A DNA stretch of 64,000 nt from Mediannikoviicoccus vaginalis (GTDB lineage Bacteria; Bacillota; Clostridia; Tissierellales; Peptoniphilaceae). The DNA lies in assembly GCF_928097925.1 (NCBI RefSeq), contig NZ_CAKMRI010000001.1:1-64000 (forward strand), in the 5' to 3' direction. The position numbers and the translations under genes are program-made. A model generated the notes under the pieces. It saw nothing but the letters and a program-made list of their open reading frames with translations. It was not told the origin of the DNA and did not search any database. Below are positions 36,728 to 45,501 of the stretch, piece after piece; position 1 is the stretch's first letter; every line of letters starts with the position of its first letter.

Positions 36728-36740
36728 TTTCTGGTTACCA

Positions 36741-36790
36741 AAGAGGGCAAATTTTCCTTTATAAAGTGAGGGGGATTTTGTCCTCTTTCT
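36741..36790 (+). terminator. Hairpin terminator before the noncoding element
   Basis: AAGAGG (36741-36746) pairs with CCTCTT (36782-36787), and the stem continues inward with one bulge. T-rich tail. It is the positional partner of the hairpin at 17077-17122. Confidence 0.6.
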
Positions 36791-36816
36791 ATTTTAAAAA
36801 GAAATCTAAACAATAT

Positions 36817-37117
36817 TTGAACCTTAACAATTGAATAGACCAAGACAAGACATTAATCATTTTTGGAGCGTAATAACCTATCCGCCAAGATCTTTCTGCT
36901 GAATAATTCGGCAAAACAAGTACTGCTAAGCTAAAAGCAAGGGAAGAAGAAAGGGAGCGATAAGTAAGAGTTTGAATATAGGGAGGGATACCCTATTCGC
37001 TTTGAAGAAAATGAGGATAATGATACATCTAAGGTTGAAGCCGGCTCATCCTGAACAGAGGCGGAGGTGAGATTCCTATGTTGCTAATCCAAGGCACTTG
37101 TCAATGTCAAAAAACTT
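36817..37117 (+). ncRNA. Candidate structured noncoding RNA, copy 2
   Basis: Same length as copy 1 (17274-17574), about 96% identical. The three long-range pairings and both inner hairpins are kept; differences fall mainly in unpaired or G-U-compatible positions. One exception is CCGG-CTCAT-CCGG, where copy 2 has CCTG and loses that short hairpin. It lies between the sigma-like gene and xis. Confidence 0.6.
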
Positions 37118-37163
37118 TAAAAATATAAAAATAAATATTTTAAATATATTATTTGGAGGATTT

Positions 37164-37373
37164 ATGATTAACGAAAATATAAAAGGTGTTCGTGTTTCTG
37201 AGAAAGCATTTCTAACATTAAAAGAAGCATCTGAATATTTTAATATTGGTCAAGATAAAGTTAGACAATTAACGGATGAAAATGATTGCGATTTTGTATT
37301 ATTTAATGGTAGTAAGCGTCTTATTAAGAAAAAGTTAATGGAAGAATATTTAAATAGACAGTTCTCTATTTAA
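37164..37373 (+). CDS. xis: Excisionase, Tn916 Xis family
   Basis: A 69-residue protein. LTLKEASEYFNIGQDKVRQL is the MerR-like helix-turn-helix of Tn916 Xis (about 67 residues), followed by NGSKRLIKKKLMEEYL. The start is ATG 37164 behind TTGGAGGA; an earlier in-frame ATG at 37098 lies in the noncoding element. It bends the ICE ends and steers Int toward excision. Confidence 0.85.
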   Translation: MINENIKGVRVSEKAFLTLKEASEYFNIGQDKVRQLTDENDCDFVLFNGSKRLIKKKLMEEYLNRQFSI

Positions 37374-37450
37374 TCTAAAACTATATATAAAACACGCTTA
37401 ATGCGGTATAATAATTATAGCGTGTCTTTTATCAAAAAAGGAGAATTTTT

Positions 37451-38686
37451 ATGGTGAAAAGACGCAAAGATAGTAAAGGGGTTGTTTTAAAAGACGGTGA
37501 ATATCAAAGATCAAATGGCACTTATGAATTTAAGTGGCAAGACAAAATAGGTCGTAGAAAATCTATCTATGCGAAAACTCTAAAAGAATTAAGAGAAAAG
37601 GAATTAGATATTTTACGCAATACTATAGATGGAATCAACAACGAAGGAAGTAGCTTATCTGTAAATGATACTTTTAAGCTATGGACAAAGGTAAAAAGAG
37701 GTTTAAAAGATAATACCTTTAAAAATTACATCTATATGTATCAACAATTTGTCGAACCGACTTTTGGTCGCATTAAACTATCTGATATTAAAAGATCTGA
37801 TGTTAGAAGTTTTTATAACAGATTAAAGGAAGATCAGGGATTGATGGTTTCTACCATAGATTGTGTTCATACTGTCTTACATCAGGTTTTAGAATTAGCA
37901 GTGGATGACGAATATATAAGATTTAATCCATCTGACAATGCTTTGAAGGAATTGAAAGTAGCTTATCGAAATGAATCTCTGAAGAAAAAAGCCATGACAA
38001 TAGAAGAACAAGTGCTATTTGAAGAATATTTATCTAATAGTGATGAATATAAAAAATGGTATCCAATATTCATTGTTATGCTTTGGACAGGAATGAGAGT
38101 TGGAGAAGTTACAGGATTGCAATGGGACGATCTAGATTTTGATAATGGTCTTATAAATGTAAATAGGACTTTGGTATATTATAGTAAAGGTAAAGGATTA
38201 AACAATAGATATGCTATTAATACACCGAAGACAGCATCAGGTAAGCGAAGTATTCCTATGGTTCAAAAAGTAAAAGATGCTTTTCTTATGGAAAGAGAGT
38301 TACAAAAGACTTTTGGAATCGAATGTTGTGATTCAATCGATGGATTTAAAGACTTTGTATTTTTAAACAGATTCGGAAAGGTTCACAATAATGGAACACT
38401 TAATAAAGCTTTAAGAAGAATTGTTAGAGATTGCAATTTAAGTATAATGGATAAAAATAAATCGAGCTCTAATGATATTCTATTAGTTCCACATTTAAGC
38501 AATCACATTTTCAGACACACCTTTACTACAAGGCTTAATGAACAAAATATAAATACAAAAGCAATGCAGTCTATTCTAGGTCATTCTGATATTAGTACAA
38601 CAATGGATATATATGTAGATGCAACAGAAGATTTTAAGATAGAACAGATGGGAGAATTTGAAAAAGCGATGAAATTTATATTTTAG
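37451..38686 (+). CDS. int: Tyrosine recombinase integrase, Tn916 Int family
   Basis: A 411-residue protein, close to the 405 of Tn916 Int. An N-terminal arm-binding domain (YEFKWQDKIGRRKSIYAKTL), a core-binding domain and a catalytic domain are visible. Catalytic residues are R216 (TGMRVGE), H352 and R355 (HIFRHTF) and Y388 (MDIYVDA), with LGHSDISTT between. It starts behind AAAGGAG. It integrates and excises the ICE and marks its right end. Confidence 0.95.
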   Translation: MVKRRKDSKGVVLKDGEYQRSNGTYEFKWQDKIGRRKSIYAKTLKELREKELDILRNTIDGINNEGSSLSVNDTFKLWTKVKRGLKDNTFKNYIYMYQQFVEPTFGRIKLSDIKRSDVRSFYNRLKEDQGLMVSTIDCVHTVLHQVLELAVDDEYIRFNPSDNALKELKVAYRNESLKKKAMTIEEQVLFEEYLSNSDEYKKWYPIFIVMLWTGMRVGEVTGLQWDDLDFDNGLINVNRTLVYYSKGKGLNNRYAINTPKTASGKRSIPMVQKVKDAFLMERELQKTFGIECCDSIDGFKDFVFLNRFGKVHNNGTLNKALRRIVRDCNLSIMDKNKSSSNDILLVPHLSNHIFRHTFTTRLNEQNINTKAMQSILGHSDISTTMDIYVDATEDFKIEQMGEFEKAMKFIF

Positions 38687-38689
38687 AAT

Positions 38690-38770
38690 TTACGACAGCT
38701 TACGACAAATTTACGACAATTTGCTAGAAATCTATAGGCACTTATAGAGAGTTAGCAAATTGTCGTAAAT
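38690..38770. other. Int arm-site repeats and 18-bp inverted repeat at the ICE right end
   Basis: TTACGACA occurs at 38690, 38700 and 38711, 10-11 bases apart, on one face of the helix. An inverted copy lies at 38761. A perfect 18-bp inverted repeat joins 38709-38726 and 38753-38770, with an inner TCTATA/TATAGA pair (38731-38736, 38743-38748). Such phased repeats next to int suit Int/Xis arm binding and an attachment site. Confidence 0.6.
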
Positions 38771-38842
38771 GGAAAAGTACCATAAAATAGACTTTTATAG
38801 AGATTTAGACAATTATCTAAAGTAGAGGGGATTTTCCCAACA

Positions 38843-39298
38843 ATGAAGCCAATAGGCTTAGATAAAGCAGAACATGCCCATGTAGAGTCATCAAATAATG
38901 CAACAGTGAATTCAGAAAAACTTGATTTATCAAAGGTAAAAGTTGAGCCGCTATTTGAAAAATTTGTTGACTTTGATACATTTACAAAATCAGACTTCAG
39001 AATTGTAAAGGTAAAAAACTGTGAAGAAGTTCCAAAGTCTAAAAAGCTATTAAAGTTCATACTAGACGACGGAAGCGACAAAGAAAGAGTAATTCTTTCA
39101 GGTATTAAAGACAACTACAGCGCTGAAGAACTAGTTGGCAAAACACTTCTTGCAATCACAAACCTACCACCAAGAAAGATGATGGGAATCGAGTCTTGCG
39201 GAATGCTTCTTTCTGCAATTTGTGAGTACGATGGAGAAGAAAAACTAAATTTAATCATGTTGGACAGTAATATTCCAGCAGGAGCAAAATTATATTAA
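38843..39298 (+). CDS. MetG C-terminal tRNA-binding domain fragment, copy 1
   Basis: 151 codons from the first ATG, matching the end of methionyl-tRNA synthetase. Homology appears to extend upstream in frame (VEGIFPT before MKPIGLDKAE), so this is a 5'-truncated metG and not a natural start. The C-terminal domain (KVEPLFEKFVDFDTFTKSDFR onward, with LPPRKMMGIESCGM) is the EMAP/Arc1p-like OB fold that dimerises MetG and binds tRNA. It lies about 75 bases outside the ICE terminal repeats. A second copy is at 46049. Confidence 0.75.
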   Translation: MKPIGLDKAEHAHVESSNNATVNSEKLDLSKVKVEPLFEKFVDFDTFTKSDFRIVKVKNCEEVPKSKKLLKFILDDGSDKERVILSGIKDNYSAEELVGKTLLAITNLPPRKMMGIESCGMLLSAICEYDGEEKLNLIMLDSNIPAGAKLY

Positions 39299-39315
39299 AG
39301 AACACGCTAATTATG

Positions 39316-39350
39316 AAACTGGGGTTTGGTATGAATCCCAGTTTAATTTT
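39316..39350 (+). terminator. Terminator after the metG fragment
   Basis: 8-bp arms 39316-39323 and 39337-39344, then a T-rich tail. Confidence 0.65.
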
Positions 39351-39500
39351 TATAATTGGATTAATGAAATGATTTAGCTATACAATAAAATCAATTTAAA
39401 GGAAAATAAATATTAGATAATCTTAGACGATAGAAATTAAAAACTCTATTGTCTATTTTTATACTCAAAAGTTGGAGGGTATGATGATGAGGAAAAAATT

Positions 39501-39734
39501 CTATATTAGGTCAAATAAAAATCTTTAAGATAGATGACAAAACTAAGTCAACTAATAAAGACCATAGCAAAGGTGCAGAGAGGTAAATATCGGCAGTCTT
39601 CGGACTGCCTTTATTTTTTTGCTCGTTGTAACGCGGTAAATCATATAATTAAAAGGAATCAGTGTTATATGCTATAATTAAATAGTTAATCCATACATTT
39701 AGAAAGGTAAAATATAGAATTGGAGAAAGATATG
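39501..39734 (+). repeat. Direct repeat DR-B, copy 2
   Basis: Partner of 22987-23220. It includes the OB-fold protein tail (SILGQIKIFKIDDKTKS, stop at 39584-39586), a UUCG terminator (39592-39620, stem GGCAGTC/GACTGCC) and the same upstream region, now leading into the YcaO fragment. Confidence 0.75.
39592..39620 (+). terminator. Terminator with UUCG tetraloop, copy 2
   Basis: Perfect 7-bp stem and a seven-T run. It is the counterpart of 23077-23106. Confidence 0.75.
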
Positions 39735-39955
39735 GAAGAAAGTGAAATTTATCATCCTTCTTTCGATATAGATTTTTTGTATTCTTATGATTTTAAAACT
39801 ATCAAGCTAAGTGATATTTCTGCTAATAAGACAGAAAATGAACTTGAATATCTAAAAAAGAACTTTCAACTCAAGTACGTGAAATAATAGTTGTCGATAT
39901 AAGTAGAGTTGAATCACAAACAAACTGTGTGAAAGTGATAATTCCTGATTTGGAA
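39732..39955 (+). pseudogene. C-terminal piece of a YcaO/SagD-like cyclodehydratase
   Basis: Encodes FDIDFLYSYDFKTIKLSDIS and, after loss of one A in a poly-A run near 39868, REIIVVDISRVESQTNCVKVIIPDLE. The DISR...VKVIIPxLE ending resembles the YcaO signature in SagD-type proteins that install azoline rings in peptides. The N-terminal ATP-binding part is absent. It reads directly into an ABC ATPase fragment, so a deletion has joined two genes. Family call is from motif memory only. Confidence 0.5.
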
Positions 39956-40312
39956 TTTAATCTAGGTCAGGGAAAAGAATTTGGAGATGAAGATTTATCA
40001 GGTGGCCAGTGGCAAAGTCTTGCCATAGCAAGAGGCTTTTATAAGGATGCAGGATTAATTATTTTGGATGAACCCACAACCGCAATTGATCCAATCAAAG
40101 AGGATAGTTATTATTCACTGTTCCAACAAGAACTAAAGGACAAAACAGCAATATTGGTTACTCACCATTTGGCAAGTGTAAAAATTGCTGATCGAATTAT
40201 CTATTTAAAGGATGGAAGAATAAAAGAAGAAGGAAGCTTTGACAAGCTTATGTCGATGAAGGGTGAGTTTTATAAATTACATTCTACTCAAGCAAATAAG
40301 TATAAAAAATAA
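39929..40312 (+). CDS. ABC exporter ATPase, C-terminal fragment
   Basis: From GTG 39929 the frame encodes 127 residues: nine from the YcaO tail, then the last ~115 residues of an exporter ATPase (LSGGQWQSLAIAR, LIILDEPTTAID, LVTHH). Walker A and the membrane domain are missing, so it cannot be active alone. The LSGGQWQ signature is typical of peptide or bacteriocin exporters. Confidence 0.65.
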   Translation: MKVIIPDLEFNLGQGKEFGDEDLSGGQWQSLAIARGFYKDAGLIILDEPTTAIDPIKEDSYYSLFQQELKDKTAILVTHHLASVKIADRIIYLKDGRIKEEGSFDKLMSMKGEFYKLHSTQANKYKK

Positions 40313-40351
40313 ATATTAAATTGAGTATTTGTAAAATAATAGTAAAGAAGA

Positions 40352-40567
40352 ATGGGCTTAATAAGCACTATTTTTGTTAAAATCTTTGGACAAGTAAAAA
40401 CAAGTATTGATAACAACAGGAAAGAACTTAAGAATGTTCGTATTTTGTCTTCTAAGCTCTTAAAAGCAAAAGAACAAGTAAAGAGTCAAGATAAAGATAA
40501 AAAGTCCATACTAGGGCAAGTAAATGATTTAAAAAGTAAAGATAAGAAAAAAACAAAAAAGACATAA
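40352..40567 (+). CDS. OB-fold conjugation protein tail, second fragment
   Basis: 71 codons beginning MGLISTIFVKIFGQVKTSID. From FVKIFGQ onward it matches the fragment at 22705-22994 but keeps a longer lysine-rich tail. The first seven codons are unrelated, so the start is accidental. No ribosome site is seen. Confidence 0.4.
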   Translation: MGLISTIFVKIFGQVKTSIDNNRKELKNVRILSSKLLKAKEQVKSQDKDKKSILGQVNDLKSKDKKKTKKT

Positions 40568-40585
40568 TTTGCAAAGGAGGATAAG

Positions 40586-40735
40586 ATGGACAATAAGATG
40601 GGAAAATGGATCGGTATAGGTCTGATACTAGGAACAGCTATCGGTGTAGCTACAAAAAATATAGGACTTGGCGTAGGTATTGGACTAGTACTGGGAGCTG
40701 CTATTGGAGCTTCAAAACAAGAAAAGAAAAAGTAA
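40586..40735 (+). CDS. Small glycine-zipper membrane protein, 49 residues
   Basis: ATG 40586 behind AAAGGAGG. The product has two hydrophobic GxxxG-rich stretches (IGIGLILGTAIGVAT and LGVGIGLVLGAAIGA) and a KKK tail. This is a glycine-zipper pattern seen in small membrane proteins and some bacteriocins. Function unknown. It lies between bacteriocin-like remnants. Confidence 0.55.
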   Translation: MDNKMGKWIGIGLILGTAIGVATKNIGLGVGIGLVLGAAIGASKQEKKK

Positions 40736-40767
40736 TAAATCTATTTATTAAATGCAGGAGTATTTAA

Positions 40768-41038
40768 ATGAAAAATAATTTTACAGACTTTGTAAGAGAA
40801 TCTGTGATCAGCAAATGGCTAAATTACAAATAAATACTCCCAAAAAATATTTGCTAAATTTAATAAGGATGACTTTTATTATAAAGACTTATTTAGATCA
40901 AAATTAGATTTGCTAGTTCGTAAAATAAGTAAGGAGAATTTTAAGTATTACAATAAGAACATTATGGTCGGCATCTCGGGTTTGTATTATTGGAAAATGT
41001 TAGATTGGGATATGCAAGAAAAATTAGACATGATATAA
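40768..41038 (+). pseudogene. Decayed gene of unknown family
   Basis: Begins MKNNFTDFVRESVIS and breaks, then continues in another frame (KIFAKFNKDDFYYKDLFRSKLD) to a stop at 41036-41038. No family recognised. Confidence 0.35.
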
Positions 41039-41054
41039 AGGAGGATTCATTATT

Positions 41055-41768
41055 ATGGATGAGTATATTATAGAAATCGATGACTTAAGTAAAAGCTATA
41101 AGAGTAAAAAAGCTTTAGATGGGATTTCCTTAAATATTAGTAGAGGAAGTATAACAGGACTATTTGGAGAAAATGGTGCTGGAAAGACTACTTTTATGAA
41201 ATTACTAACAAACCAAATAAAGCCAGATAAGGGTAGGATTATTATCAATGAAGAACCATTGGTTTTTAATTCGAAAATTAACTCAAGTATAGGCTGCCTA
41301 TTAGAAAAACCTTCATTATATACATATTTAACAGCTCATCAACATTTATTGTTATTTAATATATTAAACTCTGACAATCAAGATTCTTTCATCGAAGAAA
41401 TTATGGAAGCATATGGATTAAATGAATTTAAAGATGTAAAAGCTAAAGAATATTCCCTGGGTATGAGACAAAGACTAGGGCTTGGACTAGCTGAGTTATC
41501 TGGTAGTGAAATATTAATACTTGATGAGCCATTCAACGGTTTAGATCCGGTAAGTGTAAATAAGTTTAGAGAGCGTGTCTTATATTTAAAAAGTAAAGGA
41601 ATGACCATAATATTATCTAGTCATTTGATTAGAGAACTAGATGACCTTATAGACAATTTGGTGATTATTTCTAAAGGCAAATTGCTAAATGCAATAAGTC
41701 TAGATGATTTTATGAAGGATAAAGAAAGTTCTCTTGAAAAAGAAATTTTAAAGATTATGGAGGTTTGA
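41055..41768 (+). CDS. ABC transporter ATPase (bacteriocin/SagG-like type)
   Basis: A 237-residue stand-alone ATPase: Walker A GENGAGKTT (about 35-43), signature YSLGMRQRLG, Walker B ILILDEPFNGLD and H-loop SSH. The SLGMRQRL signature is typical of drug, lantibiotic and SagG-type ABC-2 systems. It begins behind AAAGGAGG and is followed one base after its stop by an ABC-2 permease. That permease is frameshifted, so the pair is probably non-functional. Confidence 0.85.
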   Translation: MDEYIIEIDDLSKSYKSKKALDGISLNISRGSITGLFGENGAGKTTFMKLLTNQIKPDKGRIIINEEPLVFNSKINSSIGCLLEKPSLYTYLTAHQHLLLFNILNSDNQDSFIEEIMEAYGLNEFKDVKAKEYSLGMRQRLGLGLAELSGSEILILDEPFNGLDPVSVNKFRERVLYLKSKGMTIILSSHLIRELDDLIDNLVIISKGKLLNAISLDDFMKDKESSLEKEILKIMEV

Positions 41769-41769
41769 T

Positions 41770-42515
41770 ATGGGAAATTTATTAAAATTTGAATTATTTA
41801 AAATTAGCAAACAGAAAAAATTAATCATTATGGTTACATCGATTTTGATTTTTCAATTGTTAATGTCTATTTTTATAAAATACAATGAAGATTTTATGTC
41901 CTATGAAAAAGGCGTACAATATTCATTTCTGCCGATTTTAGTTAATATAAACATAATATTTTAACTTGTACTATGTTTGCCGAAGATTTTGAATATTTGA
42001 CTATAATTCCTATCAAAACTAAATATCCAAATATTTCTAAACTTATCTTAGTAAAATTAATAGTGATATTCTTAATGCATGTAATCCTACTATTTCTTTG
42101 TGCAAGCTTCACTATGGTTTTATCTTTTGTTTTACTAAAATATAAACCTAGCTTAGATATGATTAAGAGTGTTTACCTTTATAATTTTTCGATGATTGTG
42201 CCCATATCTATTGTTGTTATGTTGTCGTCAATTGTTATTATGATAACAAAAAAAGAAAAAACTGGCTTAGTTTTAGGTTTGCTGATTTACATGTTCTATG
42301 GATTTGGAACTGGATTTAATTTTTTAATTATAAAGAAATTTCCAATCTTTAAGTATGGCGTAATAAATCTTTTGAATTTACCTAATCAACTAATAGATTC
42401 ACAATATACAAATTTAACTCAACTAAGTATTTCTAATATGATTCTTACTTCACTAATCTGTTTGATTATTGAAAGTTTAATCTTATATAAAATATCAAAA
42501 GAAAAAGAGGTTTAG
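41770..42515 (+). pseudogene. ABC-2 permease, frameshifted
   Basis: The first 64 codons (GNLLKFELFKISKQKK and one membrane helix) stop at 41962-41964. The next frame resumes immediately with LTCTMFAEDFEYLT and runs 180 codons to 42515 with five more hydrophobic segments. Together they form one ABC-2 permease of ordinary length, partner of the ATPase at 41055. A one- or two-base change in the TTTTAA run broke it. Confidence 0.75.
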
Positions 42516-42562
42516 TTTGACCTTAACCCCAAAATCTGGAATGCGGATAGAGGGGTTTTTGT

Positions 42563-42679
42563 ATGCCAAAATACACAAAAGAATTTAAAGTAAAACTAGT
42601 AAATGAATATTTGTCTTGCGATTTGGAGCAGTTCCAAGTGGGACAAATAAAAAACCAGGACTATCTCAATGAATACTAA
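42563..42679 (+). mobile_element. IS3-family transposase OrfA fragment
   Basis: Encodes MPKYTKEFKVKLVNEYL, the start of an IS3/IS150 OrfA helix-turn-helix, then unrelated residues to a stop. Upstream, TTGACCTTAACCCC AAAA-type sequence may be the terminal repeat. Only the left end remains. Confidence 0.55.
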
Positions 42680-42928
42680 CGAAAGCACAAGTATAAAATA
42701 GGCTAAAGTGACTTATAAGCCTATTTATGATATAATATATCTTAACAATAAAACGGATAAGGGGTAATAATATAGTAATTTCTTATATCCATTATGGCAC
42801 TTATTGGTAGAAAGAAAAATGAACAAAGAAGACTAAAAAAGAGCTGCAACCTGTAGATCCATTGAAAGAGGTATTAGATATTCTGATTAACTATATAAAT
42901 AATATTTATTTAGACAGGAGGAAATAAA
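42680..42928. other. Region with small coding remnants
   Basis: An 8-bp inverted repeat (42697-42704, 42718-42725) and a broken frame ending QPVDPLKEVLDILINYINNIY just before the CopZ-like gene. No intact gene is visible. Confidence 0.3.
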
Positions 42929-43429
42929 GTGAGTCAAAAAAATAAGATAAATCAATCTTGCTGTGGTTCAATACAAAAAAACACTGGTACAGTGGAAGAA
43001 AAAGCAAATTGTCCCAAATGTCACAAAATAGGAGAAAAGGTTAAGAATATAACTGTAAAGCATATGGTATCAGAAAACCTTATGGGAAAGGTTGTAGATG
43101 AAGAAACTTACTATTTATGTATGAATGAAGATTGTGATGTCGTGTATTATAACTTAAACAATGAAAGAGTTTTTTATAAGGAAGATGTAAAAGTTCCTAT
43201 ATGGTTTAAAAAGGATGCAAATCCCAAATATATATGCTATTGCAACCAAGTTACAGAGCAACAAATTATAAACGCTGTTTTAGATGATGGTGCAAAGAAT
43301 ATTAAAGATATTATTAGACTTACAGGGGCAATGAAAAATGGAAAGTGCGAAATTAACAATCCTTTGGGAAAATGCTGTGGTCCTTTTATTCAAGAAACCA
43401 TCAATAAGGCATTAAAAAGCAAACAATAG
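42929..43429 (+). CDS. CopZ-like iron-sulfur metallochaperone
   Basis: A 166-residue protein starting at GTG behind AGGAGG. The N-terminal half has CC and CPKC...C..DCDVVYY cysteines suited to zinc or copper binding. The C-terminal half has YICYCNQVTEQQI and a later KCCGPF, the BFD-like [2Fe-2S] pattern. This matches the fused iron-sulfur metallochaperone family related to Archaeoglobus CopZ, which delivers copper to P-type ATPases. No such ATPase is near. Confidence 0.65.
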   Translation: MSQKNKINQSCCGSIQKNTGTVEEKANCPKCHKIGEKVKNITVKHMVSENLMGKVVDEETYYLCMNEDCDVVYYNLNNERVFYKEDVKVPIWFKKDANPKYICYCNQVTEQQIINAVLDDGAKNIKDIIRLTGAMKNGKCEINNPLGKCCGPFIQETINKALKSKQ

Positions 43430-43569
43430 TTTGCGACACATAATTTATAAAGTACGTCACAACAGTAATAAAATTAAAAATAATAAAAAACTATAGAATT
43501 AAAATTTTAACGGTTCAGATGTAAAAGTCTGGCCGCTTTTTTATTTTTCCCGGAAAGGAGGTCACCTAT

Positions 43570-43947
43570 ATGGTAAATGATGAAGTTAATAATAAGGCTA
43601 TAAATATTGAGATAAGAGTGGCTCAGTATTCAGCAAAGGCTATTTTAAAATCTATGAAAAAGATTATAGAATATGCCGATGAAAAAAGCCAACCACTTGC
43701 AGATTATATTAGTGAAAAAAGAAAAACTAATTCAAGGAAACTTAAGGATATGGTAAAGAAAGGTCAGCTGGAAAATATTGATGAGCAAATCGAAAATAAA
43801 TTCTATGCTTTTAAGGATTACGCATATAGGCGTAAAATAAATTGGGGGTTTGTTAGAGATAAAGATACAAGACTTTATATTAACAATACAAACTACACAA
43901 AAGAAATGAATAATGAAAACAGGAAAAGGCTAGAAGATTTATTTTAA
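43570..43947 (+). CDS. Truncated PcfB-like protein
   Basis: A 125-residue protein behind AAAGGAGG. EVNNKAINIEIRVAQYSAKAIL and LKDMVKKGQLENID parallel PcfB at 7159, but the following conserved region is replaced by unrelated residues and the tail is short. It is probably a diverged or shortened relative. Confidence 0.45.
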   Translation: MVNDEVNNKAINIEIRVAQYSAKAILKSMKKIIEYADEKSQPLADYISEKRKTNSRKLKDMVKKGQLENIDEQIENKFYAFKDYAYRRKINWGFVRDKDTRLYINNTNYTKEMNNENRKRLEDLF

Positions 43948-43958
43948 TGAGGTGTTAA

Positions 43959-44879
43959 ATGATAGAAAACAATATTCCAAAAGTATTTATATCATATTCG
44001 TGGGAAAGCAAAGAACACTCTGATTAGGTTAAATCTCTAGCAGATAAATTGTTAGCAGATGGTATTGAAGCCATAATAGATAGCTATGATGTAAGTCCAG
44101 GGGATAGACTTCCAAAATTTATGGAAAGCTCGATAAGAGATAGTGATTATGTAATTATAATTTGCACTGAAGAGTATAAAAGGAAAGTTAATAATAGAGA
44201 AAAAGGTGTAGGTTATGAAAGTCATATAATATCTGCGGAACTCTACAATAATCACAATGATAGGAAGTTTATTCCAGTCATTAGACAAGGAGATTTTAAT
44301 TCAGCTTTGCCTACTTACCTAGATGGAAAACTTGCAATAGATTTAAGAGGTAATCCATTTAATGAAGATTCATATAAGGATCTTATTGCATCAATATTTA
44401 AAGTTAAAAAGAAACCTAAAGTAGATATAAGACCATATTATGTTGATGAATATGAACCAATAACAATTGAGGGAGAGGATATAAAAATAGTGGGCATTAT
44501 AACAAATGAAGTTACCTTGCCAAAAAATGATGGAACAAGAGGTTCTGCTTTGTATAGAATCCCTTTTAGATTATCTAGCAAACCAACTAGCACATGGTCT
44601 GAATTGTTTTTAAGAAATTGGAATTACCAACCAAGTTTTACATCAATGCATAGACCTGGAATAGCTAGAGTTGAATCTGATAAAATCATTTTAGATGGAA
44701 CAACAATCGAAGAGGTAAAACAATATCATAGAGATACCTTAATCTTGTGTGTAGAAAAAACAAATGAAGAAGAAAAACAATATAGAAGAAGAGAAGAACA
44801 ATTAAAAAGAAAGAAGCAAGAAGAAATAGAAAATCATTATAGAAATATAGAAGATATTTCAAAAGACTTAAAATTTTAA
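43959..44879 (+). pseudogene. TIR/SEFIR-domain protein with one amber codon
   Basis: ATG 43959 behind GAGGTG begins IPKVFISYSWESKEHSD. Codon 23 is TAG (44025-44027), where TIR/SEFIR domains usually have tryptophan (HxxWV). The frame then runs on intact for 284 codons: LADKLLADGIEAIIDSYD, FMESSIRDSDYVIIICT, GVGYE. The C-terminal half has no motif I recognise and ends in a charged coiled coil. TIR proteins act as NAD-consuming defence effectors or signallers. Re-initiation at TTG 44049 would lack the first TIR strand. Confidence 0.75.
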
Positions 44880-44944
44880 TTGTGACACTTTGAAAGGGAT
44901 AGCAGAAATGTTATCTCTTTTTTAATACAAGAAAGGAGTGTTAT

Positions 44945-45232
44945 ATGAAAAAATTAGAACAACTAAGACAAGAGTCAAAAAAATAAAATTGACCATACAA
45001 AAGAAAGATTAAGGCAACTAAAAAATCAAGAAAAAAAGATATTAAAACAAGACATAGTAAAAAGAAGAAAAGAAAGAACTCATAGACTAATAACAAGAGG
45101 AAAAGCCTTATAGAAAATGCAGAAGAACTAACAGATGAAGAAATAAAAATCCTACTAGAAGAAGCAACAAAGACAAAAGAATTTAAAGAAACACTAAGAA
45201 TAATGAGAGAAAATGTAAAAATATTAGCATAG
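44945..45232 (+). pseudogene. DUF3847-like small element protein, frameshifted
   Basis: Behind GAAAGGAG, MKKLEQLRQ breaks after about 13 codons, continues as TKERLRQLKNQEKKILKQDI, and after another change ends NAEELTDEEIKILLEEA to a stop at 45230-45232. The reconstructed ~95-residue protein looks like the DUF3847 proteins found beside relaxase genes. Confidence 0.55.
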
Positions 45233-45501
45233 ATATATGTAATGACAAATTAGGAAAAGGGAATCAAAAAAATATGAAAAGTACTGATATTCAAACGAAA
45301 TTATGTTAAACTATAATCAACCAAAGAAAGATGAAATAATGGGAAATAGAATAGAGAAATACCGTAAACCTTTAGGTTTATCGCAATATAGACTTGGGAA
45401 AAAGTAAGGATATCAAGGACGAGTATAAACAAAATGATCTTGATTATAAAGATTTATATATAGGACTGTTTCCTCATTAAAGGTATGAAAGGAGATAAGG
45501 C
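45233..45501 (+). other. Remnants including a helix-turn-helix start
   Basis: A 22-codon frame 45339-45407 (MGNRIEKYRKPLGLSQYRL) looks like the beginning of an XRE regulator. It is followed by an unrelated DIKDEYKQNDLDYKDL fragment. No intact gene. Confidence 0.4.

Noticed and set aside
40586-40735. The glycine-zipper protein as precursor peptide of the YcaO cluster
   Set aside because: It lacks the Cys/Ser/Thr-rich core that YcaO substrates need.
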